Assembly: GCF_040529065.1 (NCBI RefSeq)
Contig: NZ_CP132343.1
Coordinates: 2,170,001 to 2,234,000 of the forward strand
From: Xanthomonas sacchari
Lineage (GTDB): Bacteria; Pseudomonadota; Gammaproteobacteria; Xanthomonadales; Xanthomonadaceae
DNA: 64,000 nt
Reading direction: 5' to 3'
Made by a program: the position numbers and the translations under genes. Shown one piece after another: positions 7,805 to 15,974 of this stretch; the stretch's first letter is position 1, and each line of letters begins with the position of its first letter. The notes beneath the pieces were generated by a model that had not been told where the DNA came from, did no database searches, and saw only the letters and a list, made by a program, of their open reading frames with translations.

Positions 7805-8683
7805 ATGCGCACTCCGGTTTTGCTCGATCTCGATGATTCGCTGGGCGCCGTACCCGATGCCGTGCGCCTGCCGCTGCGCGACTGGTGCGACGGCCTGCGC
7901 TTCGCCTGCTCGATGGCGCGGCTGCGCCGCTTCGGCGCGGCGCTGGAGCAGGCGCTGCCGGCGCGGTACGGCACCGTGCTGCTGGGCAGCGGCGATTTCC
8001 ATCACCTGAGCCTGCCGTTGATCGTGCGCCTGGCGCAGCGCGCGCAGGCGCCGTTGCGGGTGGTGGTGTTCGACAACCATCCGGACAACATGCGCTTCCC
8101 GTTCGGCGTGCACTGCGGCTCGTGGGTGCGCCGCATCGCCGCGCTGCCGCAGGTGGCGCAGGTCGAGGTGGCCGGCATCACCTCCGGCGACGTCGGCCCC
8201 GGCCATGCCTGGGAAAACCATCTGCTGCCGCTGTACCGCGGCAAGTTGCGCTACTGGTGCAGCGGCGTGGACGTGGGCTGGGCGCGGCGGTTGGGCCTGG
8301 GCCGGGCGGTGCGCGGCTTCGACAGCGTAAGCGCGCTGAGCGATGCGTTCGTCGAGCACCTGCGGCGCACGCCGATGCCGACCTATCTGTCGCTGGACAA
8401 GGACGTGCTGGATCCGCAGGACGTGCGCACCAACTGGGACCAGGGCCAGCTGCGCGTGCCGCAGTTGCTGCAGGCGATCGACGCGCTGCGCGGGCAGGTG
8501 TGCGGCAGCGACATCACCGGCGAAGTCTCGCTGGCCCATTACCCGCAATGGTGGAAGCGCAAGCTGGCGGCGCTGGATGCGCAGCCCGAACTGTCGCCGG
8601 CGGACCTGTCGGCGTGGCAGGCGCAGCAGCATGCGTTGAACCTGCGGCTGCTGGCGGCGCTGGATGCGGCCAGCGTCGGTTAG
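7805..8683 (+). CDS. Arginase/ureohydrolase-fold protein
   Basis: This 292-residue protein carries the ureohydrolase metal-ligand pattern in order. GSGDFHHLS (H66/H67) replaces the usual GGDHS, FDNHPDN gives D90, H92 and D94, and SLDKDVLDP gives D198 and D200; a late DITGEVS supplies E240. A binuclear manganese site is therefore likely. Family members hydrolyse arginine, agmatine, guanidino acids or N-acetylated polyamines (the last in related deacetylase folds). Sequence around the site differs from true arginases and agmatinases, so the substrate is unknown. The gene follows the FemAB-like gene with a 1-base gap, so the two products probably act in one step sequence. Confidence 0.75.
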   Translation: MRTPVLLDLDDSLGAVPDAVRLPLRDWCDGLRFACSMARLRRFGAALEQALPARYGTVLLGSGDFHHLSLPLIVRLAQRAQAPLRVVVFDNHPDNMRFPFGVHCGSWVRRIAALPQVAQVEVAGITSGDVGPGHAWENHLLPLYRGKLRYWCSGVDVGWARRLGLGRAVRGFDSVSALSDAFVEHLRRTPMPTYLSLDKDVLDPQDVRTNWDQGQLRVPQLLQAIDALRGQVCGSDITGEVSLAHYPQWWKRKLAALDAQPELSPADLSAWQAQQHALNLRLLAALDAASVG

Positions 8684-8696
8684 CGCAGCGCCATTC

Positions 8697-8763
8697 TGTA
8701 GGAGCGGCTTCAGCCGCGAGAGCATTACCGGTAACGCATCTCGCGGCTGAAACCGCTCCTACA
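8697..8763. repeat. Xanthomonas-type intergenic palindrome, copy A
   Basis: Two 24-base arms (8697-8720 and 8740-8763) are inverted copies with one mismatch, with core GGAGCGGCTTCAGCCGCGA. They lie between the convergent arginase-fold and DegT genes. A second near-identical element is at 63016-63081 and a diverged relative is at 47607-47687. It probably folds in RNA and could serve as a transcript end. Confidence 0.8.
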
Positions 8764-8830
8764 GGATGCTTCCTGTCGTTATGAGCGGCACATTTTCACC
8801 GCGACGCTGGCGAAGTCGCCCGTCGCCCGA

Positions 8831-10084
8831 TCAAGCGCTCGGCGCAGCGGCGGGCACCAGGTCGACATCCAGCGGCGCCGGCCCGACCGCGGTGGCGCAG
8901 GCCGCCTGCAGCGTGGCCACGATGGTCTCGAAGCGCGCCTCGTCCAGCCAGGGGCTGTTGCTGATGCTCAGGCAGCGCGCGGCGAAGTCGCTGGCGTTGG
9001 GCATCGGCGTGCGTTCGACGATGCCGTCCAGGTAGTCGTAGTCGGGCAGGGCATGCACGAACGGCACCGCCACGCCGAGCCCGCGCGGCCACAGCGCGGC
9101 CAGCACCGATTCGCGGGCGGCCGCATCGGGCAGCAGCACCATCAGGATCGGCCAGCTGCCCTGGGCGCCCGGGGTATCGGCGATCACGCTCAGGCCGGGG
9201 ATGCTGGCCAGGCGCGCGCTGCGGCGCCGGCCCTGTTCGCGAATCTGGGCAAGAAATGCCGGCCAGCGCGCGCTGGCGCGCACGCCCACGCCTTCGCGCC
9301 AGGCGCCGACCGCATGCTGGGCGATCGCGGTGCCGAAGCGGTCGCCGGCCGCACCGACGCGGTCGCCGCGGCGCAGTGCACGCCGCACCGGTGCGCCGTA
9401 CGCCCAGCGCAGCGGTTGCGGCCGATAGAGCGCGGCATAGCCGAGCAGCTCCAGGCTGCGGCGCAGTTCCCAGCGCCAGTCGCGCTGGCCCAGGCGCGCG
9501 GCGGTGTCGGCCAGGCTGCGCTGCAGCGGCGCATGCCGCGACATCAGCAGCCCGCCTTCGTACAGCGTGAGCCCCTTACCGGCGGCCAGGCTGCAGAAGC
9601 CGATGTCGCCGCCCAGGCCGGCGGGGCGGCCGTCGGCATGCACGCCGCCCAGCGCCTGCGCCGCGTCCTCGATCAGCAAGGCGCCGCAGCCCTCGGCTGC
9701 GCGGCGCAGCGGCGCCAGGTCGGTCAGGCGTCCGCCGAGGTGGGTGGCGATGATCGCCAGGGTGTCGCCGCCGCAGCGTTGCGCCAGTTGCACCGGGTCC
9801 AGCTCCAGCGAGCCGGGCAGCAGATCGCAAAGCACCAGTTGCAGGCCGCAATGCGCCACCGCCAGCGCCACCAGCGGGCAGGTATAGGCAGACACCACGA
9901 CCTGCCGGCGCAGGCTGGCCGCTGTCAGGGTACGCAGCGCCACGATCAGCGCGGCGGTGCCGGAGCAGGTCAGCAGCGCCTGCGGCAGGCCGAGCGCGCT
10001 GGCCAGGCGCGTGCGCGGGCGGCCCGGCCACAGGTCGCGCCACTGCAGCGGCAGGCCGGCGGTCGGCGGCACCTCAATGCGCAT
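8831..10084 (-). CDS. DegT/DnrJ/EryC1/StrS (ArnB-fold) aminotransferase
   Basis: This 417-residue PLP enzyme belongs to the sugar-aminotransferase fold. Seen: LLTCSGTAALIVALRTL at the N-terminus, the cofactor aspartate in LLIEDAAQALGG (D140), and the Schiff-base lysine in SLAAGKGLTLYEGG (K170). Family members typically aminate nucleotide-linked keto sugars, but some act on other keto substrates. Its start overlaps the stop of a small transporter gene by 11 bases, at the downstream end of a hydrolase, transporter, transporter, aminotransferase run. ArnB also sits with ArnE/ArnF-type transporters, which makes this arrangement suggestive. The substrate is not determined. Confidence 0.85.
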   Translation of the reverse strand: MRIEVPPTAGLPLQWRDLWPGRPRTRLASALGLPQALLTCSGTAALIVALRTLTAASLRRQVVVSAYTCPLVALAVAHCGLQLVLCDLLPGSLELDPVQLAQRCGGDTLAIIATHLGGRLTDLAPLRRAAEGCGALLIEDAAQALGGVHADGRPAGLGGDIGFCSLAAGKGLTLYEGGLLMSRHAPLQRSLADTAARLGQRDWRWELRRSLELLGYAALYRPQPLRWAYGAPVRRALRRGDRVGAAGDRFGTAIAQHAVGAWREGVGVRASARWPAFLAQIREQGRRRSARLASIPGLSVIADTPGAQGSWPILMVLLPDAAARESVLAALWPRGLGVAVPFVHALPDYDYLDGIVERTPMPNASDFAARCLSISNSPWLDEARFETIVATLQAACATAVGPAPLDVDLVPAAAPSA

Positions 10085-10472
10085 CGGCGGGATCCGCGCG
10101 TTCGCCGATCGCCAGGCAGACGATGCCGCCGACGATCAGTGCCGCGCCCAGCGCCTGCAGCAGGCCGATGTGTTCGTTGAACCACCACGCCGACAGCAGC
10201 ATCACGCTGACCACCTCCAGGTGCGAGGCGGCGAAGGCCGGGCCGATCGGTGCGTGCTCGAGCAGCTTCATCCAGGTGAAGAATGCGCCGACGTAGCCCA
10301 GCAACGCGGCGTACAGCCAGGGGCTGCCGAGCAGGCGCAGCACCCAGGCCAGTTCGGCCTGCGGCGGGAAGGCGTGGGTGCCGGCCAGCTTGAAGCCGAT
10401 CTGGGCCAGGGTGTCGAAGCTCAGCAGCAGGGCGAAGCCCACCGCATAGCGATGCAGCGACGGCCGGCTCAT
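10074..10472 (-). CDS. EamA/SMR-type small transporter subunit 2
   Basis: This is a 132-residue, four-helix membrane protein of SMR/half-EamA size, with helices around YAVGFALLLSFDTLAQIGF, PWLYAALLGYVGAFFTW, VVSVMLLSAWW and LGAALIVGGIVCLAIG. A conserved-looking PIGPAFAASH segment sits after helix 2. The ATG at 10472 overlaps the previous gene's stop by 4 bases (ATGA). With its neighbour it forms two unequal small subunits in tandem, like ArnE/ArnF, the heteromeric flippase for undecaprenyl-phosphate-linked aminoarabinose. A flippase for a lipid-linked intermediate is my inference. Confidence 0.8.
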   Translation of the reverse strand: MSRPSLHRYAVGFALLLSFDTLAQIGFKLAGTHAFPPQAELAWVLRLLGSPWLYAALLGYVGAFFTWMKLLEHAPIGPAFAASHLEVVSVMLLSAWWFNEHIGLLQALGAALIVGGIVCLAIGERADPADAH

Positions 10473-10831
10473 GAGCCCAGCCCCACCACGGCCACGCCGG
10501 CGCTGACCAGGCAGATGCCGGCCACCTGCATGCGCCCGAGGCGTTCGCCGAACAGCCAGCGCCCGGCCAGCATGATCGCCACGATGTTGATCGAGCCCAG
10601 CAGCACGCCGCGGCCCAGCGGCACCAGCGACAGGAACGCGGTCCAGGCGAGGAACTCGAACACGTAGCAGGCCACGCCGAACCACAGCTGCGGCTGCCGC
10701 GCCATATGCTGCCAGCGCGCCATGCCGGTGCCCTGCGGGTGGCTGGCCACGTACTTGAAGGCCAATTGGCCGGCGGTGTCCAAGGCCACCGTCGCCAGCC
10801 AGATCGCCACCACCGAGCCGGTCATCGCCAT
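10469..10831 (-). CDS. EamA/SMR-type small transporter subunit 1
   Basis: This is a 120-residue, four-helix membrane protein: VVAIWLATVALDTAGQLAFK, LWFGVACYVFEFLAWTAFLS, GVLLGSINIVAIML and VAGICLVSAGVAVVGLGS. The pattern PLGRGVLLGS matches the second-helix region of SMR/EamA proteins. The start is ATG 10831, which shares one base with the hydrolase stop; a second ATG lies two codons later. It is translationally coupled on both sides. Together with the next gene it probably makes a heterodimeric small transporter. Confidence 0.8.
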   Translation of the reverse strand: MAMTGSVVAIWLATVALDTAGQLAFKYVASHPQGTGMARWQHMARQPQLWFGVACYVFEFLAWTAFLSLVPLGRGVLLGSINIVAIMLAGRWLFGERLGRMQVAGICLVSAGVAVVGLGS

Positions 10832-11658
10832 CAGGCGGCGGCCCGCTGCGGCGCGGACAGGGCGGCGAAGAACTGCGCCAGGCGCGCGCCGAGCACGCGG
10901 CGTTCGCGGTCCAGGGTGATCATGTGGTAGCTGTCGTGCAGCAGCAGCAGTTCCGTCGGCCCGGACACGTTGGCGATCACCAGCCGCGCGTTGCGCAGGT
11001 CGGCGATGTCGTCCTCGGCCGCGTGCGCGACCAGGCACGGCGCGACCACCTTGGGCAGGTTGCGGCGCACGTCGCGTGCGAGCAGGTACATCTCGGCCAG
11101 CGCGTGCCAGGGGTTGCCGGGCAGGCCGGCGGCGCTGCTGTCGCCGCCGAGCATGGCGCTGCTGACCTGGGCGCGGATGCGCTCGTCGCGCAGGCCATAC
11201 GGCGGCTCTTCCAGGAACATGCGGCGCTTGCCGATGCCCAGCCGCTTGAACCACGGCAGCAGGAACGCCAGGCGCGCGCGCTTGGGGATGTTCCAGCCGT
11301 CGTAGCGGAAGGTGGCGCCGAGCACGCCGACCCCGTCCACCCACTCCGGACGCTGCTGCGCCAGGCGCAGCGCCAGCACCGCGCCCATCGACAGCCCGGC
11401 CACGAACAGACGGTCGACCTGCGGGCGCACGCGCGCGGCGGCGGCCTCGACGCTGGCGTACCAGTCGTGCCAGCTGGTGGCCAGCAGGTCGTCCTCGTCG
11501 CCGCAGTGGCCGGCCAGTTGCACGCCGTAGACGCTGAAGCCTTCGCGGTTCAGGCTCTTGCCGAGCAGGCGCATCTCGCTGGGCGTGCCGGTCAGACCAT
11601 GGATCAGCAGCACCGCGTTGCGGCCGCCTTCGAAGTGGAACTCGGCAGATTGGATCAT
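10831..11658 (-). CDS. Alpha/beta hydrolase (carboxylesterase/lipase type)
   Basis: This 275-residue protein has the alpha/beta-hydrolase fold. Oxyanion region is LLIHGLTGTPSEM, the nucleophile elbow is VAGLSMGAV (S90), the acid is in HAAEDDIADL and the catalytic histidine is in HDSYHMITLD. It resembles Est30-type carboxylesterases in length and motif spacing. It has no signal peptide, so it acts in the cytoplasm. It is the first gene of the run hydrolase, transporter, transporter, DegT aminotransferase and lies 92 bases beyond the exporter operon on the same strand. It could release a product from its carrier or trim an acyl ester; this is inference. Confidence 0.85.
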   Translation of the reverse strand: MIQSAEFHFEGGRNAVLLIHGLTGTPSEMRLLGKSLNREGFSVYGVQLAGHCGDEDDLLATSWHDWYASVEAAAARVRPQVDRLFVAGLSMGAVLALRLAQQRPEWVDGVGVLGATFRYDGWNIPKRARLAFLLPWFKRLGIGKRRMFLEEPPYGLRDERIRAQVSSAMLGGDSSAAGLPGNPWHALAEMYLLARDVRRNLPKVVAPCLVAHAAEDDIADLRNARLVIANVSGPTELLLLHDSYHMITLDRERRVLGARLAQFFAALSAPQRAAA

Positions 11659-11750
11659 GTGAATGGGCGCGGCTGCGCAGTCTCGGCAATCCGTGCAGGG
11701 TCGCCGCTGCGCGTTTCAGCAGCCTTTCGCCGCGGCGGCGGTGTGCAGGG

Positions 11751-12653
11751 TCAGCGCTTGGTCGTGGCCGGGTTGCGGAAGCGGACCAGCACGCGCTGGC
11801 CCAGGCGCAGGGTCGAGGGCTGGGTGAAGGCCAGCACGCAGGCCACGCTGCGGTCGTTGCCGGCGGGCGTGGCGTCGTCGTGCAACTGGGTGGGGCCGTA
11901 GGCCGGCGCCAGCCAGCGCACCACCGCCTCGCCGAGCACGGTCTGGCGGCCGTCGTCGCTGATCACTTCGGCGGCCATGCCCGGGGTGACGCTGCCGGCA
12001 TAGCTTTCGTTCAATTCGGCGCGGACCAGGCGCGGCGCGTCCGGCAGCAGGGTCAACAGCGGCGCGTTGGCCTCGGTGCGCGCGCCGACCGCCGCCGACA
12101 GCTGCAGCACGCGTCCGGCCACCGGCGCCTGCAGCCGGTACTGCGCGCGCTGCAGCTCGGCCGCGCGCACCTGCGCGTCTGCCAAGGCCGCATCGCTGCG
12201 TGCGGTGTCCAGCGCGTCCATCAGGCTCTGCACCGCGTCGCTGGCGTCGTCGGCGCTCTGGCCGTCGCCGGCACCCAGGCGCGCGGCCTCGGCCAGCCGT
12301 CGTTGCTTCTGCTGGGCGCTTTGCAGGCGCTGCTGCAGTTGCTTCAGGTGGGTGGCCGCGGCCTGGGCGCGGGTGCGGGCGATGTCCAGGTCGACCGCGG
12401 CGGCGCGGTCGTCGCCGGCGACCAGCACCGCGCCTTTCTGCACCGCGTCGCCCTCGTGCACCGGCACCTCGCGCAGGGTCGCGGCGACCGGCAGGCCGAG
12501 CTTGAGCACGCCGCCCTCCACGTCGATGCGGCCGCGCGCCACCGCCAGGTAGGCCGGGGGGGCGGCGGCCGCCGCCGGGGCCGGCGTGCGGTCCGATGGC
12601 GCGCATGCGGCCAGCAGCAGGCTCAGCAGGGGCGCGGCGGCGAACGCTTTCAT
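11751..12653 (-). CDS. HlyD/DevB-type periplasmic adaptor lipoprotein
   Basis: This is a 300-residue membrane-fusion protein with a lipobox ending LLLAAC (Cys17). A barrel-sandwich half (LREVPVHEGDAVQKGAVLV) is followed by a coiled-coil hairpin (about residues 85-180, rich in Q/A/R heptads) and a second lipoyl half (YRLQAPVAGRVLQLSAAVGA). It should bridge the inner-membrane ABC transporter to the TolC-like protein of the same operon. The ATG at 12653 overlaps the ATPase gene stop by 4 bases, and upstream in-frame codons only read antisense-like sequence. It is the last gene of the six-gene exporter operon. Confidence 0.9.
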   Translation of the reverse strand: MKAFAAAPLLSLLLAACAPSDRTPAPAAAAAPPAYLAVARGRIDVEGGVLKLGLPVAATLREVPVHEGDAVQKGAVLVAGDDRAAAVDLDIARTRAQAAATHLKQLQQRLQSAQQKQRRLAEAARLGAGDGQSADDASDAVQSLMDALDTARSDAALADAQVRAAELQRAQYRLQAPVAGRVLQLSAAVGARTEANAPLLTLLPDAPRLVRAELNESYAGSVTPGMAAEVISDDGRQTVLGEAVVRWLAPAYGPTQLHDDATPAGNDRSVACVLAFTQPSTLRLGQRVLVRFRNPATTKR

Positions 12654-13414
12654 GGTGCGGGATTCCGTGAGGGCAGGGGCGAGGGCGGCGCGTTCACGCG
12701 GCGGTCGTCGAGGATGCGGCCGTCCTCCATCGACAGCACGCGGTCGGCGTGGCGGATCAGGCGCGGGTCGTGGCTCACGCACAGCACCATGGTGTTATGG
12801 CGGCGCGCGATGCGGTGCAGCAGGTCGATCACGATCTGGCCGTTGCCGGCGTCCAGCGCGCTGGTCGGTTCGTCGGCGAACAGCAGTGCAGGGTGCTTGG
12901 CCAGGGCGCGGGCGATCGCCACGCGCTGCTTCTCGCCGCCGGACAGTTCGGCCGGGCGCAGATGCTGGCGGTGGGCGATGCCGACCTCGGCCAGCGCCTC
13001 TTCGGCGCGGCTGCGCACCTCGGCGGGGGCCAGGCCCATGTACTGCAGCGGCAGCCGTACCTGGTCCAGCGCGCACAGCGCCGGGAACAGGTTGAAGCCC
13101 TGGAAGATGAAACCGGTGTGGCGCAGCCGGAACTGCTCCAGCGCGGTGGCGCCGAGTGCGCCCAGTTCCTCGCCCAGCGCCAGTACCTGGCCGGCGTCGG
13201 CGCGCTGCAGGCCGCTGAGGATCGACAGCAGGGTGCTCTTGCCGCAGCCGGACGGGCCGGAGATCAGGGTCAGCTCGCCCGGCCACACCTGCAGTTCCAC
13301 GTCGCGCAGCACCGGCGTGCGCAGGCTGCCGGAAACGAAGCTCTTGCACAGCCCGCTGCCGCGCAGGGTGGCGGCGGCCGGGTGCAGCGCGGCGGCGGCG
13401 ACGATCCGGCTCAT
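12650..13414 (-). CDS. ABC transporter ATPase, MacB/LolD/DevA type
   Basis: This 254-residue nucleotide-binding protein has Walker A SGPSGCGKST, Q-loop FIFQGFNLFP, signature LSGGEKQR, Walker B ALLFADEPTSALD and H-loop VSHD. It powers the FtsX-type permease encoded immediately upstream, whose stop it overlaps by 4 bases. Proteins of this class drive mechanotransmission or export from the periplasmic side through an adaptor and TolC, without a substrate channel of their own. The first 20 residues are a poorly conserved extension, so a slightly later start is possible. Confidence 0.92.
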   Translation of the reverse strand: MSRIVAAAALHPAAATLRGSGLCKSFVSGSLRTPVLRDVELQVWPGELTLISGPSGCGKSTLLSILSGLQRADAGQVLALGEELGALGATALEQFRLRHTGFIFQGFNLFPALCALDQVRLPLQYMGLAPAEVRSRAEEALAEVGIAHRQHLRPAELSGGEKQRVAIARALAKHPALLFADEPTSALDAGNGQIVIDLLHRIARRHNTMVLCVSHDPRLIRHADRVLSMEDGRILDDRRVNAPPSPLPSRNPAP

Positions 13415-14544
13415 CGCAGCAGCAACGCCGGATCGGCGCGGCGCAGCCCGCGCAGCGCGGCCAGGGCCGAGACCACAGTCAGCAGCATCACCGCGCACAC
13501 GCACAGGCCCCAGCCGCTGGCGTTGAACGCCACCGGCACGTCGTGCGCGCGGGCCAGCGCGACCAGCGCCGCACCCAGCGCGCTGGCGCCGATCAGGCCC
13601 AGCGCGCCGACCCAGGCGGCCTGTTCCAGCACCACCCAGCGCAGGTTGCGCATGCTCACGCCCAGCGCGTTGAGCGTGGCGTACTCGCGCGCGGCGCCGA
13701 GCACGGTGCCGAGCAGGGTCTGGCTGGTGATGGCCACGCCGACCAGCAGCACGATGCCGCCCAGGAACAGCACGCCGGAGCCGGCACCGGTATCGAACAT
13801 CCAGAACAGGATGCTGCGCCGCGCGAAATCGTCGGCGCTCCAGGCTTCCACGCGCGGCCGCGTGACCGCGCTGTCGATCGCCTGCGCCACCGCCTGCGGG
13901 TCGGCGCCGGGGCGCAGCCTGGCCACCATGTAGGTCGGCCAGTCCGGATGCGCGGTGTCGGTGTTGAGCGCGCGCGCGGTGTCCAGCGAGGCCAGTACGT
14001 TGACTCCGCCCAGCGCGCGCAGGCCGCGGCCGACCCCGATCACCCGCACGCGGTGGCCGTTGATGCGCGCGCTGCTGCCGATGTCGACGCCGAGCTTGTC
14101 CAGTTCCGCGCGGTCCACCACCACGGTGTCGGGCTCGCGCAGCGCCGCACGCAGCGCCGGGCTGAGCAGACGCGAGAACATCAGCCCGCCGTCGCGGGTG
14201 TCGATGCCGGAGATGTACACCGACACCGCGCCGGTGTCGCCGGGGCCGCGCCAGTCGCCGTCGAACCAGATGAACGGCTCGACCTGCGCCACGCGCGGGT
14301 CCAGGTAGAGCGGCGCGGCCGCGTCCGGATCGATGGCGCGGCCCTGGTCCACGCTCTGCGTGCCGGGATAGCCCAGCCACAGGTCGGCGTCGGAGCCGGA
14401 GACGTACACGCTGGCGCTGCCGAAGATGCCCAGCACCAGCGCGGTCTGCAGCAGCAGCAACAGGCTGGCGAAGCCCACCGACACCACCACCGGCAGGAAG
14501 CGGCGCCACTCGTAGCGCAGGGTCTGGCGGGCCAGCGCGACCAT
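13411..14544 (-). CDS. FtsX-family ABC permease (MacB/DevC type)
   Basis: This 377-residue protein has one N-terminal membrane helix (LPVVVSVGFASLLLLLQTAL), a periplasmic MacB-like core of about 210 residues, and three C-terminal helices ending in VSALAALRGLRRADP. That is the standard FtsX/DevC topology, and it lacks the fused ATPase of MacB itself. Periplasmic landmarks are SDADLWLGYPG and VFDRxE-like VVVDRAELDKLGV. It overlaps the ATPase gene by 4 bases and the outer-membrane factor gene by 1 base. DevBCA-type systems export glycolipids with TolC, which is relevant given the lipid-type genes next door; the cargo here is unproven. Confidence 0.88.
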   Translation of the reverse strand: MVALARQTLRYEWRRFLPVVVSVGFASLLLLLQTALVLGIFGSASVYVSGSDADLWLGYPGTQSVDQGRAIDPDAAAPLYLDPRVAQVEPFIWFDGDWRGPGDTGAVSVYISGIDTRDGGLMFSRLLSPALRAALREPDTVVVDRAELDKLGVDIGSSARINGHRVRVIGVGRGLRALGGVNVLASLDTARALNTDTAHPDWPTYMVARLRPGADPQAVAQAIDSAVTRPRVEAWSADDFARRSILFWMFDTGAGSGVLFLGGIVLLVGVAITSQTLLGTVLGAAREYATLNALGVSMRNLRWVVLEQAAWVGALGLIGASALGAALVALARAHDVPVAFNASGWGLCVCAVMLLTVVSALAALRGLRRADPALLLR

Positions 14545-15974
14545 CAGGGCTGCGCGCCTTCGCGCGCGTTGCCGGTACCGGCGCCGGGAATCGGCGCGGT
14601 GGCGCTGCCCAGCGCGGTGTGCAGGGCGACGTAGGCCAGGTCGCGCTGGCGCTGCGCTTCCAGCAGTTCCAGCGTCGCCTGGTCGCGCGCGGCCTGCTGC
14701 GTGGCCACGTCCAGGTCGCTGCCCAGGCCCAGCCGCCGGCGCTGCTGCGCCGCCTCGGCGACCTGCTGCTGCGCCTGCAGCACCTGCTGCTCGGTCTCGA
14801 CGTTGCGCCGCTGCTGTTCCAGCGCGGTCAGCGCGTCCTCGACCTCGTTGACCGCCGACAGCACGGTCTGCCGGTAGGCGAGGGTGGCCGCTTCCAGCAG
14901 GTCGCCGCGCGCCTTGGCCCTGGCCTGACGGATGCCCCAGTCGAACAGCGGGATGTCGATCACCGGGCCGAACGAGGCGATGCCGTGGGTGGTGGTGCGG
15001 CGGTGGCTCAGCAGGCTGGTCGACCAGCGGATCGCGCCGCCCAGGCCGATGCTGCCGTAGCGGTCGGCGCGGGCGATGCCCAGGGCGCCGGCGGCGCTGA
15101 TCACCTCGGCCTCGCGCGCGGCGATGTCCGGGCGTCGCCGCAGCAGGTCGGCCGGCACGCTGTCGACGGCGGCGATCTGCAATTGTCCCGGCGCGCTGCT
15201 GGCCGCGGCCGTGCTCCACGCCGGGTCGGGCGCGTCGCGGCCCAGCAGCACCGCCAGGCGCCGCGCCGCCGCCGCCGCGGCGTCGCGCGGTTCGTTCACC
15301 GCACTCTGCGCCTGCAGCACCGCCGCCTGCGCCTGCGCCGCGGTGGCCGGCGCGGCCAGATGCAGGTCGACCAGGGTCTGCTGCAGGCTGGCCTGGCGCT
15401 GGCGCGCGTCGGCGATGTCCTGCAGCAGGCGTTCGGCCTGCTGCGCGTGGCGCAGGTCGATCCAGTTGTGGGTCACGTCGGAGATCGTCGCCGCGCGCAC
15501 CTGCGCCAGGTTGGCCTGGGCGCTCTGCAGGTCGCCGCGGGCCACGCGGTTGGTGGCTTCGCCGCGACCGAACAGCGGCAGCTCCCACTCCGAATCGACG
15601 CCCACGACCAGGAACGAGGCGCTGGCGTCCGGATCGATCGGATCCTCGGTGCGCGCACGCAGTTGCGGCCGCAGGGTCGCGTCGGCGACCGCGTCCAGCC
15701 GCCGCGCCGCGCGCAGCCGTGCCAGCGCCTGGCCGACCTCGAGATCGTCCTGCAGCGCCTGCGCGACCAGCGCATCGAGCTGCGGATCGTGGAAATCCTG
15801 CCACCAGGCACTGCCCGGCGGGCGCGGCGCAGCCGCCTGCGGCGTCGCGCTGCTCCAGTGCGCGGGCAGCGACGGCTGGCGCAGATCGGGAATGGGCTTG
15901 CTGGCGCAGCCGCCCAGCGCCAGCGCGCTGGCCAGCGCCAGTGCGCCGGCGCAGCGAAGACGGTGGCGGCTCAT
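14544..15974 (-). CDS. TolC-like outer-membrane efflux factor lipoprotein (NodT/OprM family)
   Basis: This 476-residue protein has a lipobox ALALGGC (Cys23). Two outer-membrane-efflux repeats follow, with the usual landmarks WWQDFHDPQLDALVAQAL, PADLLRRRPDIAAREAEV and SLGxxVDIPLFDWG-like GPVIDIPLFDWGIRQ. It forms the outer-membrane duct of the tripartite exporter encoded by the downstream permease, ATPase and adaptor genes. Its ATG overlaps the histidine-kinase stop by 4 bases, so sensor and exporter are translated from one message. Confidence 0.92.
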   Translation of the reverse strand: MSRHRLRCAGALALASALALGGCASKPIPDLRQPSLPAHWSSATPQAAAPRPPGSAWWQDFHDPQLDALVAQALQDDLEVGQALARLRAARRLDAVADATLRPQLRARTEDPIDPDASASFLVVGVDSEWELPLFGRGEATNRVARGDLQSAQANLAQVRAATISDVTHNWIDLRHAQQAERLLQDIADARQRQASLQQTLVDLHLAAPATAAQAQAAVLQAQSAVNEPRDAAAAAARRLAVLLGRDAPDPAWSTAAASSAPGQLQIAAVDSVPADLLRRRPDIAAREAEVISAAGALGIARADRYGSIGLGGAIRWSTSLLSHRRTTTHGIASFGPVIDIPLFDWGIRQARAKARGDLLEAATLAYRQTVLSAVNEVEDALTALEQQRRNVETEQQVLQAQQQVAEAAQQRRRLGLGSDLDVATQQAARDQATLELLEAQRQRDLAYVALHTALGSATAPIPGAGTGNAREGAQP

